A stretch of 64,000 nt of DNA from Bradyrhizobium canariense (GTDB lineage Bacteria; Pseudomonadota; Alphaproteobacteria; Rhizobiales; Xanthobacteraceae), in contig NZ_VSST01000005.1 of assembly GCF_019402665.1 (NCBI RefSeq), positions 47,522-111,521 of the forward strand, written 5' to 3'. The number at the start of each line of letters is the position of its first letter. Position 1 is the stretch's first letter. Of the stretch, positions 35,573-43,217 are shown piece after piece. The position numbers and the translations under genes are program-made. The notes beneath the pieces were generated by a model. It had not been told where the DNA came from. It saw only the letters and a program-made list of their open reading frames with translations, and ran no database searches.

Positions 35573-36727
35573 TCAGCGGTCCCCTGAAAGGATCATCTTA
35601 CCGACATCCTCGTAATGCGTGTCGCGCGCCTGGATCTGCTGGGCGATGGCGTGCATGTCGCGAAAGCGGCGCTCGAACGGATTGCTGCGGAATACGGCCG
35701 TGGCGCCGGCCATGTGGTAGGCGGTGTCGACCACCTTGGCCGACTGGTGAATGGTCCAGGTCGCGGCGAGGCGAACCGAGCTCCGATGCGCCGCGCCGAA
35801 CGCGCCGGTCGCGCAGAGATCGCGCCACATCGCACTTGCCGTCGCATAGAGATAGGCGCGCGCGGCCCGCAGGTCGCCCTCGGTGCGGCCGATCAGGCCC
35901 TGGACCGCCGGGTTGTCGTGCATGGCGCTGGCCGCCAGCGACTGATGCTTGCCGCGCGCCAGCGCGATCGCGGCATCCAGCGTGGCGCGCGCCACGCCGA
36001 GCGACACCGCGGCAAAGCCGAGGCTGAAGGTCGAGCCGGTGCCGATCCTGTAAAGTGGACCCTGCTCGCGTAGCGCGGACGGCACGTCACGAAACGCGGT
36101 GAAGCGCTCGGGGACGAACAGGTCGGCGACCTCGTAGGAATCGGTGCCGGTGCCGGCGAGCCCGATCGCCTGCCAGACGTCGTGCAGCACGGCGCTGGCG
36201 ACCGGAAACAGGATGGTGCGCACCTCCGCCGAGCCGTCGGCATTTTTCCGCGGCGTGCCGTCAGCGCCGACGATGCGGACATGCGCCCCGAGCCAGCTCG
36301 CCTGCCGCGAGCCCGAGGCAAAATCCCAGCGCGCCGTGACGCGATAGCCGCCCTCGACCGCCCGCGCCTCATGCGCGATTGCGCCCCAGGCGAGGATGCC
36401 CGGCGCCGTGTTGAAGATCTCCTGCGCGGTGTCGTGGTCGAGCGAGGCCGCGATCATCGCACAGACGCTGCATTGGCCGAGACACCAGGCGGTGGAGGCA
36501 TCCGCTTTCGAGATCTCCTCCAGCATCTGCATGAAGGCTTCCGGCGGCGCTTCGACGCCGCCAAGACTCTGCGGCAGCAGCGCGCGATAGAGCCCGTTCT
36601 CGATCAGCGCGTCGACGACGGCCGGCGTCAGCCGCCGCGTCCGCTCGATATCGTCAGCCTCGCCCGCGATGAGCGGCGCGACGGCGCGGGCGCGTTCGCC
36701 CAGATCGACGCCGGAAATAGTGTTCAT
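35573..36727 (-). CDS. Acyl-CoA dehydrogenase-like flavoprotein (monooxygenase group)
   Basis: This 384-residue protein has the three-part acyl-CoA dehydrogenase fold (helical N-domain, beta middle domain, helical C-domain), with RARAVAPLIAGEADDIERTRRLT near the start. The C-terminal half lacks the usual catalytic Glu context, and the overall pattern is closer to the FMNH2-dependent group (HsaA, DszC, HpaB-like hydroxylases), which oxygenate aromatic or sulfur substrates. No flavin reductase is encoded beside it. Its leader of about 73 bp is nearly identical to that of the amidase gene upstream, so the two may be co-regulated. Confidence 0.78.
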   Translation of the reverse strand: MNTISGVDLGERARAVAPLIAGEADDIERTRRLTPAVVDALIENGLYRALLPQSLGGVEAPPEAFMQMLEEISKADASTAWCLGQCSVCAMIAASLDHDTAQEIFNTAPGILAWGAIAHEARAVEGGYRVTARWDFASGSRQASWLGAHVRIVGADGTPRKNADGSAEVRTILFPVASAVLHDVWQAIGLAGTGTDSYEVADLFVPERFTAFRDVPSALREQGPLYRIGTGSTFSLGFAAVSLGVARATLDAAIALARGKHQSLAASAMHDNPAVQGLIGRTEGDLRAARAYLYATASAMWRDLCATGAFGAAHRSSVRLAATWTIHQSAKVVDTAYHMAGATAVFRSNPFERRFRDMHAIAQQIQARDTHYEDVGKMILSGDR

Positions 36728-36728
36728 T

Positions 36729-36801
36729 CGCGTTTCCTCGCCCCTTCTGCCGTGAGCGGTAAGTGGTGCGATGGTGGTCTATCTGGCAGGGAGGATCAAG
36801 C
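36729..36801. repeat. Direct repeat copy 1 (leader upstream of the flavoprotein gene)
   Basis: About 73 bp match the segment at 38461-38533 with few mismatches. The core reads GCGTTTCCTCGCC on the plus strand, followed by TTCTGCCGTGAGCGGT. On the minus strand it supplies the GCGAGGAAA ribosome-binding region immediately before the start codon. Confidence 0.8.
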
Positions 36802-36833
36802 TGTCGCGCAATTTCGCGCGCACGCGGATGACA

Positions 36834-38459
36834 TCACAGCGCGGGCAAGCCCGGCGGCGGCTTGCGAGCGTTGCTTGCTTGCTCGAAGGCATACGCCAGA
36901 CGCAGCAGCTTGTGCTCGCTCCAGGCGCGCCCTGCGAAGGTGACGCCGAGCGGATAATCAGGCGTGTCTTTGCCGTCGAACGTTCCCGAGATGAAGCCGC
37001 CGGGCACCATGACGCTGGGATAGCCCGCCTTGGCGGCGATCGCCGCGCCAGTTGCGCCTGGGAATAGCACGGCGTCGAGCTCGTGCCGGTTCATGTAGGC
37101 GTCCATACCGTGCGTCTTGGCGGAGAGCAGATCCATGGCACGTGCAGATTTGTACACGCGTTCGCTCAAGTCGCCTCTGGTCAGGTCGGCGGCGAGGAAG
37201 AAGTCCTGGCCGAAGCGCAGCGCCTTTCCCGCGTTCGCGTTGTTGAAGGCCACGACGTCGGCAATGGTCTTGATGTCAGTATTGGTGGCCCAGTCCCTCA
37301 GATAGAGATTAAGATCACTCTTCAACTCGTAAAGGAAGACGACCGGCGGCCGCACGACCGTGCCTTTTTGGCTGCTTAGGGGATTGCAATTGAGCACCGC
37401 CATAGTTGTGCCCGGCCCACCGATCCAGCCGAGCGTCGGCATGTTGGCGCGCACGATGACGGCGCCGAGATCTTCCAGCGTCTTGATCGTTTCGGTCATC
37501 AGCTTGAACCTGTCGGGCAGCAGCTTGCCGTAATAGCAATCGTTCAGCGGGTCAGCGGGGTCGCTCGGCACGCCGATGCGCGCGCCCTTAACGGCGTCCG
37601 ACGCGAGGCCGGCGGTGTAGTCGGCCGGGCGCCGCTGCGCTTGCGTCACTGGGTCGAGCGGGTCCTTGGCAGCCAGCACATTCAGCAGCATCGCCGCATC
37701 GCGCACCGTGCGCGTCATAGGCCCGGCGGTGTCCTGGCTGTGCGCGAGCGGCAGGATGCCGGCACGGCTGATCAGCCCGACCGTCGGCTTCACGGTGACC
37801 AGTCCGTTCAGGCTGGCAGGAAACAGCAGCGAGCCCGAGGTTTCGGTACCGATCGAGGCCGCGCACAGTCCGGCTGCCACCGCGACGGCCGAACCCGAGC
37901 TTGAGCCCCCTGGGGTCAGAACCGGGATGCCGTGCTCGTCCATCAGGCCTGGTGAGTAGGGGTTCTTCACCTGCCCGCCCAGCGATGAATAGCCCGAGGG
38001 CATGTCGATCGCGAGCATGTTGGCGAACTCCGTCAGGTTCGCCTTGCCCAGGAGCACCGCGCCGGCGCTCCGCAGCAGCTTGACGATGGTGGCATCATCC
38101 CTGGCGTGCGCGCCCTCGAGCGCCAGCGAGCCCGCCGTGGTCGGCTGTTCGTCGCCGGTCGCGATATTGTCCTTCAGCAGGATCGGTACGCCCGCCAGCG
38201 GCCGCTGGACCGACGGCCTCGTGCCGTCGAGCGTGCCCGCGAGCGCATCGGGATTGAGCGCGCGGACCGAGTTGAGTTTAGGCCCATCGCGGTCATAGAC
38301 CGCGATGCGGGCAAGATAGAATTCGGCCAGTGCCCTCGCGGTGATCCGCCCGCCGGCCAGGGCATCGACGATGTCGCTCATCGGCGCGTGCGCGAGCATC
38401 TGCATGGTCGGTGCCGACGGCGTCCGTTCAGTCAGGCCAGCTCCAGGAAGCTCGGACAT
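36834..38459 (-). CDS. Amidase (amidase-signature family)
   Basis: This 541-residue hydrolase has the Ser-cisSer-Lys triad of amidase-signature enzymes: Lys96 (ILLKDN), Ser185 in GGSSSGS, and the nucleophile Ser209 in TETSGSLLFP. Members hydrolyse amides such as indole-3-acetamide, aryl amides or fatty amides; a bacterial amidase near an acyl-CoA dehydrogenase-like enzyme hints at nitrogenous aromatic or nitrile/amide breakdown. The ATG at 38459 is chosen for the leader and ribosome-binding region. The gene is bracketed by 73-bp direct repeats at both ends. Substrate unknown. Confidence 0.9.
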   Translation of the reverse strand: MSELPGAGLTERTPSAPTMQMLAHAPMSDIVDALAGGRITARALAEFYLARIAVYDRDGPKLNSVRALNPDALAGTLDGTRPSVQRPLAGVPILLKDNIATGDEQPTTAGSLALEGAHARDDATIVKLLRSAGAVLLGKANLTEFANMLAIDMPSGYSSLGGQVKNPYSPGLMDEHGIPVLTPGGSSSGSAVAVAAGLCAASIGTETSGSLLFPASLNGLVTVKPTVGLISRAGILPLAHSQDTAGPMTRTVRDAAMLLNVLAAKDPLDPVTQAQRRPADYTAGLASDAVKGARIGVPSDPADPLNDCYYGKLLPDRFKLMTETIKTLEDLGAVIVRANMPTLGWIGGPGTTMAVLNCNPLSSQKGTVVRPPVVFLYELKSDLNLYLRDWATNTDIKTIADVVAFNNANAGKALRFGQDFFLAADLTRGDLSERVYKSARAMDLLSAKTHGMDAYMNRHELDAVLFPGATGAAIAAKAGYPSVMVPGGFISGTFDGKDTPDYPLGVTFAGRAWSEHKLLRLAYAFEQASNARKPPPGLPAL

Positions 38460-38460
38460 G

Positions 38461-38533
38461 CGCGTTTCCTCGCCCATTCTGCCGTGAGCGGTCAATCGCG
38501 CGATGGTGATCTATTTGCAGAGGAGGATCAAGG
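38461..38533. repeat. Direct repeat copy 2 (leader upstream of the amidase gene)
   Basis: This matches 36729-36801 at a fixed offset of 1,732 bp without obvious indels. The two copies flank the amidase gene on either side, so recombination between them would delete it. Confidence 0.8.
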
Positions 38534-38716
38534 TGGTGTGGCGTCAATCCGGCAATCACTACGTGAAGTGCGGAATCGGAGATGATGGCGCAAGCTCGAA
38601 GAGCTCACGCCGGCCCCAAGAAACTATTGGTGCTGCTCGGACATTATCGTTGTCCAGAAGAGCATGATACTGTTCCGAAACAGGCAGCGATTTTGACCTC
38701 CAACCGGCAGCGGCAA

Positions 38717-40117
38717 ATGTCCTCGTCTGATGCTCCGATGAAACGCGGTGACGCAGCCCGCCGAGGGCGGAGACAGACGAAGACCCTACTGCTGATTTTA
38801 GCCATCGGATTTCTCGTTTTCGGTGCCGCTGCGGGTACATTGTATTACGCGCTGCGGCCGATAACTCTTCGGATTGCCGTCGGACCGCCGGGAAGCAACG
38901 ATCACAAAGTGATCGAGGCGATGACCGAGGCCTTTATCAACGAGAGCAGGACCGTGAGGCTGTCTCCGATCACGACCGCCGGAGCGGCCGAAGCTCTCGC
39001 TCTGCTCGGTGCCGGCAAGGTCGACCTTGCGGTGGGTCGCGGCGATCTGGAAATGCCCGCCGACGCGCAAACAGTCGTCATCTTGCGCAAGAACTTCGTC
39101 GTGCTGTGGTCTTCTTCGGGACCGGCGGGCAAGGGCTCCAAGCGAAAGCCGGCGGCGAAAATCAAGGAGGTCGCCGATCTCGCGGGACACAAGGTGGGGG
39201 TGATCGGCGCGACCCCGGCGAACGCCGCGTTGCTGAGGGTGATCCTGAGCGCCGCCGGTGTGGAGCCGGACAAGGTCACGGTCACTCAATTCGGCACGGG
39301 CCAGTTCGAGGAGCTGGCGCGCGACCCGAGCCTCGACGCCTTCATGGCGGTCGGTCCGCTCGACAGCAAGATAACCGCCGACGCGATTGCCGCGACCGCC
39401 CGGACGCGGGGCGAGCCGAAATTTCTCGCGATCGACGCATCGGAAGCCATCGCCCTAAAGCATCCTCGTTATGAATCGGAGGAAATTCCGCCAAGCATTT
39501 TCAATGCGAATCCAGCCCGGCCGGATGACAAGGTGGAGACCGTCAGTGTCAGCCATTTGATCGTCGCACGGAAAGCCTTGTCCGAGACGACAGTGTCAGC
39601 CTTTTACCGACAGCAATTCGCCCTCCGCCAGTCAATTGCCAGGCAGGTGCCTGGCGCTGCGCAAATCACCAAGCCGGACACCGAGAAGGAAGCCGAGCTG
39701 CCGGTTCACCGGGGAGCGGCGGCGGTGATCGACGGGACCGAGCGCACCTTCCTCGACAGGTACGGCGACTATTTCTGGTTTGCGCTCCTGCTTCTCTCCG
39801 GCATTGGCTCGGCCGGCGCCTGGTTGCGTCAATATCTGAATCGGGACGAAAGGGACGAGAACACCAGCCATCGCAACAGAATCCTGGCCCTGGTTTCCAA
39901 GGTGCGCACCGCGGAGTTCGACCACGAACTGCTGGCCATGCAGCAGGAGGTTGACAGCATCATCGAGGAAACGCTTGGCTGCTACGATGACGGCGCCATC
40001 GAGGAGGAGGAGCTGGCAGCCTTCGGCCTTGTGCTCGAACTGTTCGACCATGCCCTCAGTGAGAGGCGCGCAGCGTTGCAAACCCCTCCTTCGAACGTGC
40101 TCGCTGCGCGGCGCTAG
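38717..40117 (+). CDS. TAXI-family solute-binding protein with two membrane anchors
   Basis: This 466-residue protein has an N-terminal membrane helix (about residues 23-45) and a TAXI-type periplasmic ligand-binding domain (about 48-330, starting LRIAVGPPGSNDHKV). A second helix near 352-372 precedes a charged cytosolic C-terminal tail with a predicted coiled-coil stretch. TAXI proteins normally deliver substrates to TRAP permeases, but no DctQ or DctM gene is adjacent, and the C-terminal helix plus tail is not part of a simple binding protein. It could act as a sensor. The ATG at 38717 puts the first helix near the N-terminus; the longer start at 38582 is less likely. Confidence 0.78.
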   Translation: MSSSDAPMKRGDAARRGRRQTKTLLLILAIGFLVFGAAAGTLYYALRPITLRIAVGPPGSNDHKVIEAMTEAFINESRTVRLSPITTAGAAEALALLGAGKVDLAVGRGDLEMPADAQTVVILRKNFVVLWSSSGPAGKGSKRKPAAKIKEVADLAGHKVGVIGATPANAALLRVILSAAGVEPDKVTVTQFGTGQFEELARDPSLDAFMAVGPLDSKITADAIAATARTRGEPKFLAIDASEAIALKHPRYESEEIPPSIFNANPARPDDKVETVSVSHLIVARKALSETTVSAFYRQQFALRQSIARQVPGAAQITKPDTEKEAELPVHRGAAAVIDGTERTFLDRYGDYFWFALLLLSGIGSAGAWLRQYLNRDERDENTSHRNRILALVSKVRTAEFDHELLAMQQEVDSIIEETLGCYDDGAIEEEELAAFGLVLELFDHALSERRAALQTPPSNVLAARR

Positions 40118-40212
40118 GCGATACTGGCTTTGGTATCTTGAGCTTCGCTCAATCGATAGCGCGCCGCCCTCAATCCAATGCCGCGTAGAAGGTCTCAGCG
40201 GTGACTGAGAAA

Positions 40213-40318
40213 GCTCGTAGGATGGGTTGAGCGGAAGCGAAACCCATCAAACTTCTAGACTGCGCTCGTCGAGCGATGGGTTTCGCAAGAGCTCAACCCA
40301 TCCTGCTCCAGTCGGCGC
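40213..40318. repeat. Palindromic repeat, family B copy 1
   Basis: The ends are GTAGGATGGGTTGAGC and its inverted counterpart GCTCAACCCATCCT, with internal paired GAAACCCATC and GATGGGTTTC. It is direct in orientation to the copy at 42530-42627. Confidence 0.8.
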
Positions 40319-40355
40319 GCCGGGTTCGCTCCGTGAAAAGCGCAATGACCCCTCG

Positions 40356-40622
40356 CTATTGCAGTCCCAGACCGCTGCAGTACCACGCCATGTCTTCGTG
40401 TCTCCAGCCGCGCTTGACGCCTGATTCCTTGCATTCATTGTAGGACTTAAAGTTTGCTCCGTTTCGGCAGCCTGACGGGTAGCTCCCGAAGCCGCCACCC
40501 GAGGTGGAACATGCGACCGGGCTGGCTGCCGTGGTCGGGGCGGCCGTGGCTTTGGGAGCTGCGTTCGCTGATGTGATCGACAAAATGATCAAACCCCCTA
40601 ACGCTAAAACCGAAGCTTTCAT
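40356..40622 (-). CDS. Small exported cysteine-containing protein
   Basis: This 88-residue protein starts at an ATG preceded by AGGAG. Residues about 1-21 form a signal peptide (MKASVLALGGLIILSITSANA), then an Ala/Thr/Pro-rich linker and a short domain with four cysteines (CSTSGG ... GCRNGANFKSYNECKESG ... WYCSGLG), implying two disulfides. I do not recognise a family. It lies beside a palindromic repeat and diverges from a small plus-strand gene at 40818. It is too short for a function call. Confidence 0.65.
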   Translation of the reverse strand: MKASVLALGGLIILSITSANAAPKATAAPTTAASPVACSTSGGGFGSYPSGCRNGANFKSYNECKESGVKRGWRHEDMAWYCSGLGLQ

Positions 40623-40817
40623 TGCCTTCTCCTGATCGCAGGGATGCGTCATGCTATCCCAGGATGTGTTGTAGCAGAAGATGCAACCGAGATGAAGGAG
40701 CACTGTGCTGCGCGCGCTTTCTGGTTGTGCCATTCAACAGCAAACCCCCACTGCGTCGGTTCCTTCGGAGGAACGGTCATCAGCTCCAGGCGTTTGAGGT
40801 AGCGAAAGGACACTTGC

Positions 40818-40991
40818 ATGACCGAGAAATTCGATCCGGCGCCGCCGGACAAGAACGCGGAAGATCTCAAGCGTGGCATCCGACGCGACAAGGCCAAGGA
40901 CGACGAATTGGAAAAGGGCTTGAAGGACAGTTTCCCGGCGTCGGACCCGGTGAGCAGCACCCAGGCGTCGAAGGCGACGCCGGACGCATGA
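40818..40991 (+). CDS. Small acidic/basic protein (57 aa), conserved type
   Basis: The 57-residue frame runs from an ATG with AAAGGA about 8 nt upstream. It is highly charged and ends with a DSFPASDPVSSTQ motif that recurs in small rhizobial proteins of unknown function. No signal peptide or membrane segment is present. Its stop is 14 bp before the DUF2188-like gene, so the two are likely co-transcribed. Short length makes this call moderate; the coherent charge pattern and clear ribosome-binding site support it. Confidence 0.6.
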   Translation: MTEKFDPAPPDKNAEDLKRGIRRDKAKDDELEKGLKDSFPASDPVSSTQASKATPDA

Positions 40992-41005
40992 AGGAGGGAT
41001 AGATT

Positions 41006-41215
41006 ATGGGCATCGCAGCCTATGATATTGTTGGCAGGGATGGTGCATGGCACGTCGACCACGATGGTGAAATCAGGAACACTTACCAGACCAAGGAAGC
41101 CGCTTTCGAGGCGGCTGTTGCGGCGGCATCGCTTGCCATGCGGCAGGGTCACTCCGTCCGGCTGACGGTGCCGGAGAGCGAGAACGCCGTCGGCGCGGAA
41201 AATTCGGGCGGATGA
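41006..41215 (+). CDS. DUF2188-like small protein
   Basis: This 69-residue cytosolic protein resembles the DUF2188 group of small proteins: IVGRDGAWHVDHDGEIRNTYQTKEAAFEAAVAAASLAMRQGH is a short beta-hairpin followed by a helix, ending in a polar tail. AGGAGG lies 8 nt before the ATG. The 57-residue gene is 14 bp upstream. The fold is common among stress or host-associated small proteins, but no activity is known. It converges with the response regulator gene. Confidence 0.68.
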   Translation: MGIAAYDIVGRDGAWHVDHDGEIRNTYQTKEAAFEAAVAAASLAMRQGHSVRLTVPESENAVGAENSGG

Positions 41216-41235
41216 CCTTCGAGGAAATCCCCGTT

Positions 41236-41574
41236 CTACACGGCCGCCAGCAAATGAGCTGGCACAAACGGCTTGCGCAAAAAAATCGTGTTGGGCGGCA
41301 GCGGCGCCATCATTGTCCCGGACATCAGCACGATGTTCAGCCCCGGATGGGCACTGCGAGCGTACTCTGCGAGCTCGAGCCCGGTCATTCTCCCTGCGAG
41401 GTTGTGATCGGTGATGAGCGCCCGCAGCTCCGTGCCCGTCGACGCCACGATAAGCTCCGCCGCTTCTGCGGTGGCACATTCGACGACTTCGAACCCTTCG
41501 TCCTTGAGGAGGTCGGATAGAACTTCGCGCTGGAGCGAGTCATCCTCGACCAGCAGCATGACGAAATTCGACAT
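41236..41574 (-). CDS. Single-domain response regulator
   Basis: This 112-residue protein is a lone CheY-like receiver. The acidic pocket is Glu10-Asp11-Asp12, the phospho-acceptor is Asp56 (ITDHNLAG), and the conserved Lys is in FLRKPF. It has no output domain, so it would relay or titrate phosphoryl groups for an unidentified kinase; no histidine kinase is nearby. It converges with the DUF2188-like gene and diverges from the SDR gene, which starts 166 bp away. Confidence 0.88.
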   Translation of the reverse strand: MSNFVMLLVEDDSLQREVLSDLLKDEGFEVVECATAEAAELIVASTGTELRALITDHNLAGRMTGLELAEYARSAHPGLNIVLMSGTMMAPLPPNTIFLRKPFVPAHLLAAV

Positions 41575-41739
41575 GCGGTCATTCCCAACTTATCGGATGT
41601 TAATGCGCATCCCGGAAGATTGTTCGGTTGTGATGTCTTCGTTCGCAGCGACCTGCGCACGGCATGATCAGTCGAACATGTTGCATTCTCCTTGAGGCTT
41701 CGACGGAGGCGCCGAAGCGGGGATCGGACAGGAGTGGCA

Positions 41740-42513
41740 ATGGCAATCGTCTTCATCACGGGCAGCACGGACGGTCTGGGCCGCGCAGCTGCCCAGTCTC
41801 TCCTCGAACAGGGCCACCAAATCGTCCTGCACGCACGATCGGCGGAACGTGCGGCGGCAATCTCCGAGCTTGACTCGCATTCCGCACGGGTCGTGATCGG
41901 CGATCTCAAGAGCGCCGCCCAGACGAGGCATGTGGCAGATCAGGTCAACGCGATCGGACGAATGGACGCGGTCATCCACAACGCCGGCGTCTATACCGAG
42001 CGCAGCCGCGGCCCGACGCCCGAAGGCCACGCCTCCACCCTGGCGGTCAACACGCTCGCGCCCTATGTGCTCACCGCCCTGATGAAGCGCCCCGATCGGC
42101 TGGTGTATCTCAGCAGCGGGCTTCATCGCGGCGGAGAGGGATCGTTGAACGATCTCGACTGGACGAGGCGAGCCTGGGATCCAGCCCAGGCGTACGCGGA
42201 GAGCAAGTTGCACATGGTCGCACTGGCCTTTGCCTTGGCGCGGCGTTGGCCGCAGGTGCTGAGCAACGCCGTCGATCCCGGCTGGGCGCGCACCAAAATG
42301 GGCGGTGCCGGAGCGCCGGTCGGCGTGGCCACCGGACAACGGACGCAGACCTGGCTCGCTGTGAGCGATGATCCCGCCGCCCTGGTCAGCGGTCGTTACT
42401 GGCATGACCTCCGGCAACAAGAGCCGGCGCACGAAGCGACCGATCCCGATTTTCAGGACAGGCTTCTCGACAGACTGGGCGAGTTGACGGGGGTGATGCT
42501 GCCCCCGGCGTAG
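41740..42513 (+). CDS. Short-chain dehydrogenase/reductase (SDR) family protein
   Basis: This 257-residue NAD(P)-dependent enzyme has GSTDGLGRAAA as the nucleotide-binding glycine motif, IHNAGVYT as the structural Asn-Ala-Gly and YAESK as the catalytic Tyr-x-x-x-Lys. The ATG at 41740 has GGAG seven nucleotides upstream. Substrate and physiological role are unknown. The gene lies in the repeat-flanked patch 40.2-42.6 kb, next to a family B palindrome. Confidence 0.87.
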   Translation: MAIVFITGSTDGLGRAAAQSLLEQGHQIVLHARSAERAAAISELDSHSARVVIGDLKSAAQTRHVADQVNAIGRMDAVIHNAGVYTERSRGPTPEGHASTLAVNTLAPYVLTALMKRPDRLVYLSSGLHRGGEGSLNDLDWTRRAWDPAQAYAESKLHMVALAFALARRWPQVLSNAVDPGWARTKMGGAGAPVGVATGQRTQTWLAVSDDPAALVSGRYWHDLRQQEPAHEATDPDFQDRLLDRLGELTGVMLPPA

Positions 42514-42529
42514 AAGCAATTCGCCTGAT

Positions 42530-42627
42530 GCTCGTAGGATGGGTAGAGCGCAAGCGAAACCCATCAAACTTCCAGACAGCGCTCGTCGGCCGATGGGTTT
42601 CGCAAGAGCTCAACCGATCCTACGAGC
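42530..42627. repeat. Palindromic repeat, family B copy 2
   Basis: Ends are GCTCGTAGGATGGGT and ATCCTACGAGC, with the same internal paired GAAACCCATC and GATGGGTTTC as copy 1. Close to a perfect palindrome of about 98 bp. Confidence 0.8.
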
Positions 42628-42721
42628 TGATCGGGCGTTGGTCCAAATGACCGGAATGTGCACCGATGCCTCGTCGAGCCGGTGTTCCTCCAATCGCACC
42701 GAAGACCTCGCGTGAGGTCCG

Positions 42722-43009
42722 TCAGACGTCCGCTATCGGAAACACTTCCAGCTTGGCTGCTGATTTTTCCAGCAACGAGGCCTGACCTGTCCGCCGAGGG
42801 TCATTCCGATAGTTTTGAAAGTCCTCATCGGATGCGAAGCTGACGATGTGCATCTCGATGGTGCCATCCGGAGTTCGAAGCCGACGGTCCAGACGTCCGT
42901 TGAACTCGGGCAATAGCGGCAGAACCGCGCCCTCGTAGGCTCGAAAGTCCGCGATACCCTCTGCCGGTATTCGGGCCACGAGCACGACTGGTTTGCTTTG
43001 ATGGGACAT
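42722..43009 (-). CDS. DUF1330-like small protein
   Basis: This 95-residue protein has a ferredoxin-like alpha/beta pattern resembling the DUF1330 / antibiotic biosynthesis monooxygenase-type dimeric barrel: KPVVLVARIPAEGIADFRAYEGAVLPLL is the first strand-helix unit and the EMHIVSFASDEDFQNYRNDP region the second. No catalytic residue is assigned. The start at 43009 is preferred to a start at 43165 that would add an uninformative stretch. Confidence 0.65.
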   Translation of the reverse strand: MSHQSKPVVLVARIPAEGIADFRAYEGAVLPLLPEFNGRLDRRLRTPDGTIEMHIVSFASDEDFQNYRNDPRRTGQASLLEKSAAKLEVFPIADV

Positions 43010-43217
43010 CGCCGCCTGCCGACCGCACCGCTGCCATGATGCTCCTGTTTTGCCCGACGAGTCAAACAGGATTCGTAAAATCGGAAGTTGGAAAAACCTT
43101 GTGCCAACAACGTGCCGGCTACTGTGCATGGGGTTGTTTTCGCGTTTTTTGTTATCCGGCCCCAAACATCCCTACCGGACCTGTGTTGTTTCGCTCGAGC
43201 CGGGCTAGGCCCCCGCC

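Noticed and set aside
40213..42627. Composite transposon bounded by the two family B repeats
   Set aside because: The repeats are palindromes of about 100 bp with no transposase, so they cannot be called insertion sequences; the idea of joint mobility is kept only as a question for strain comparison.
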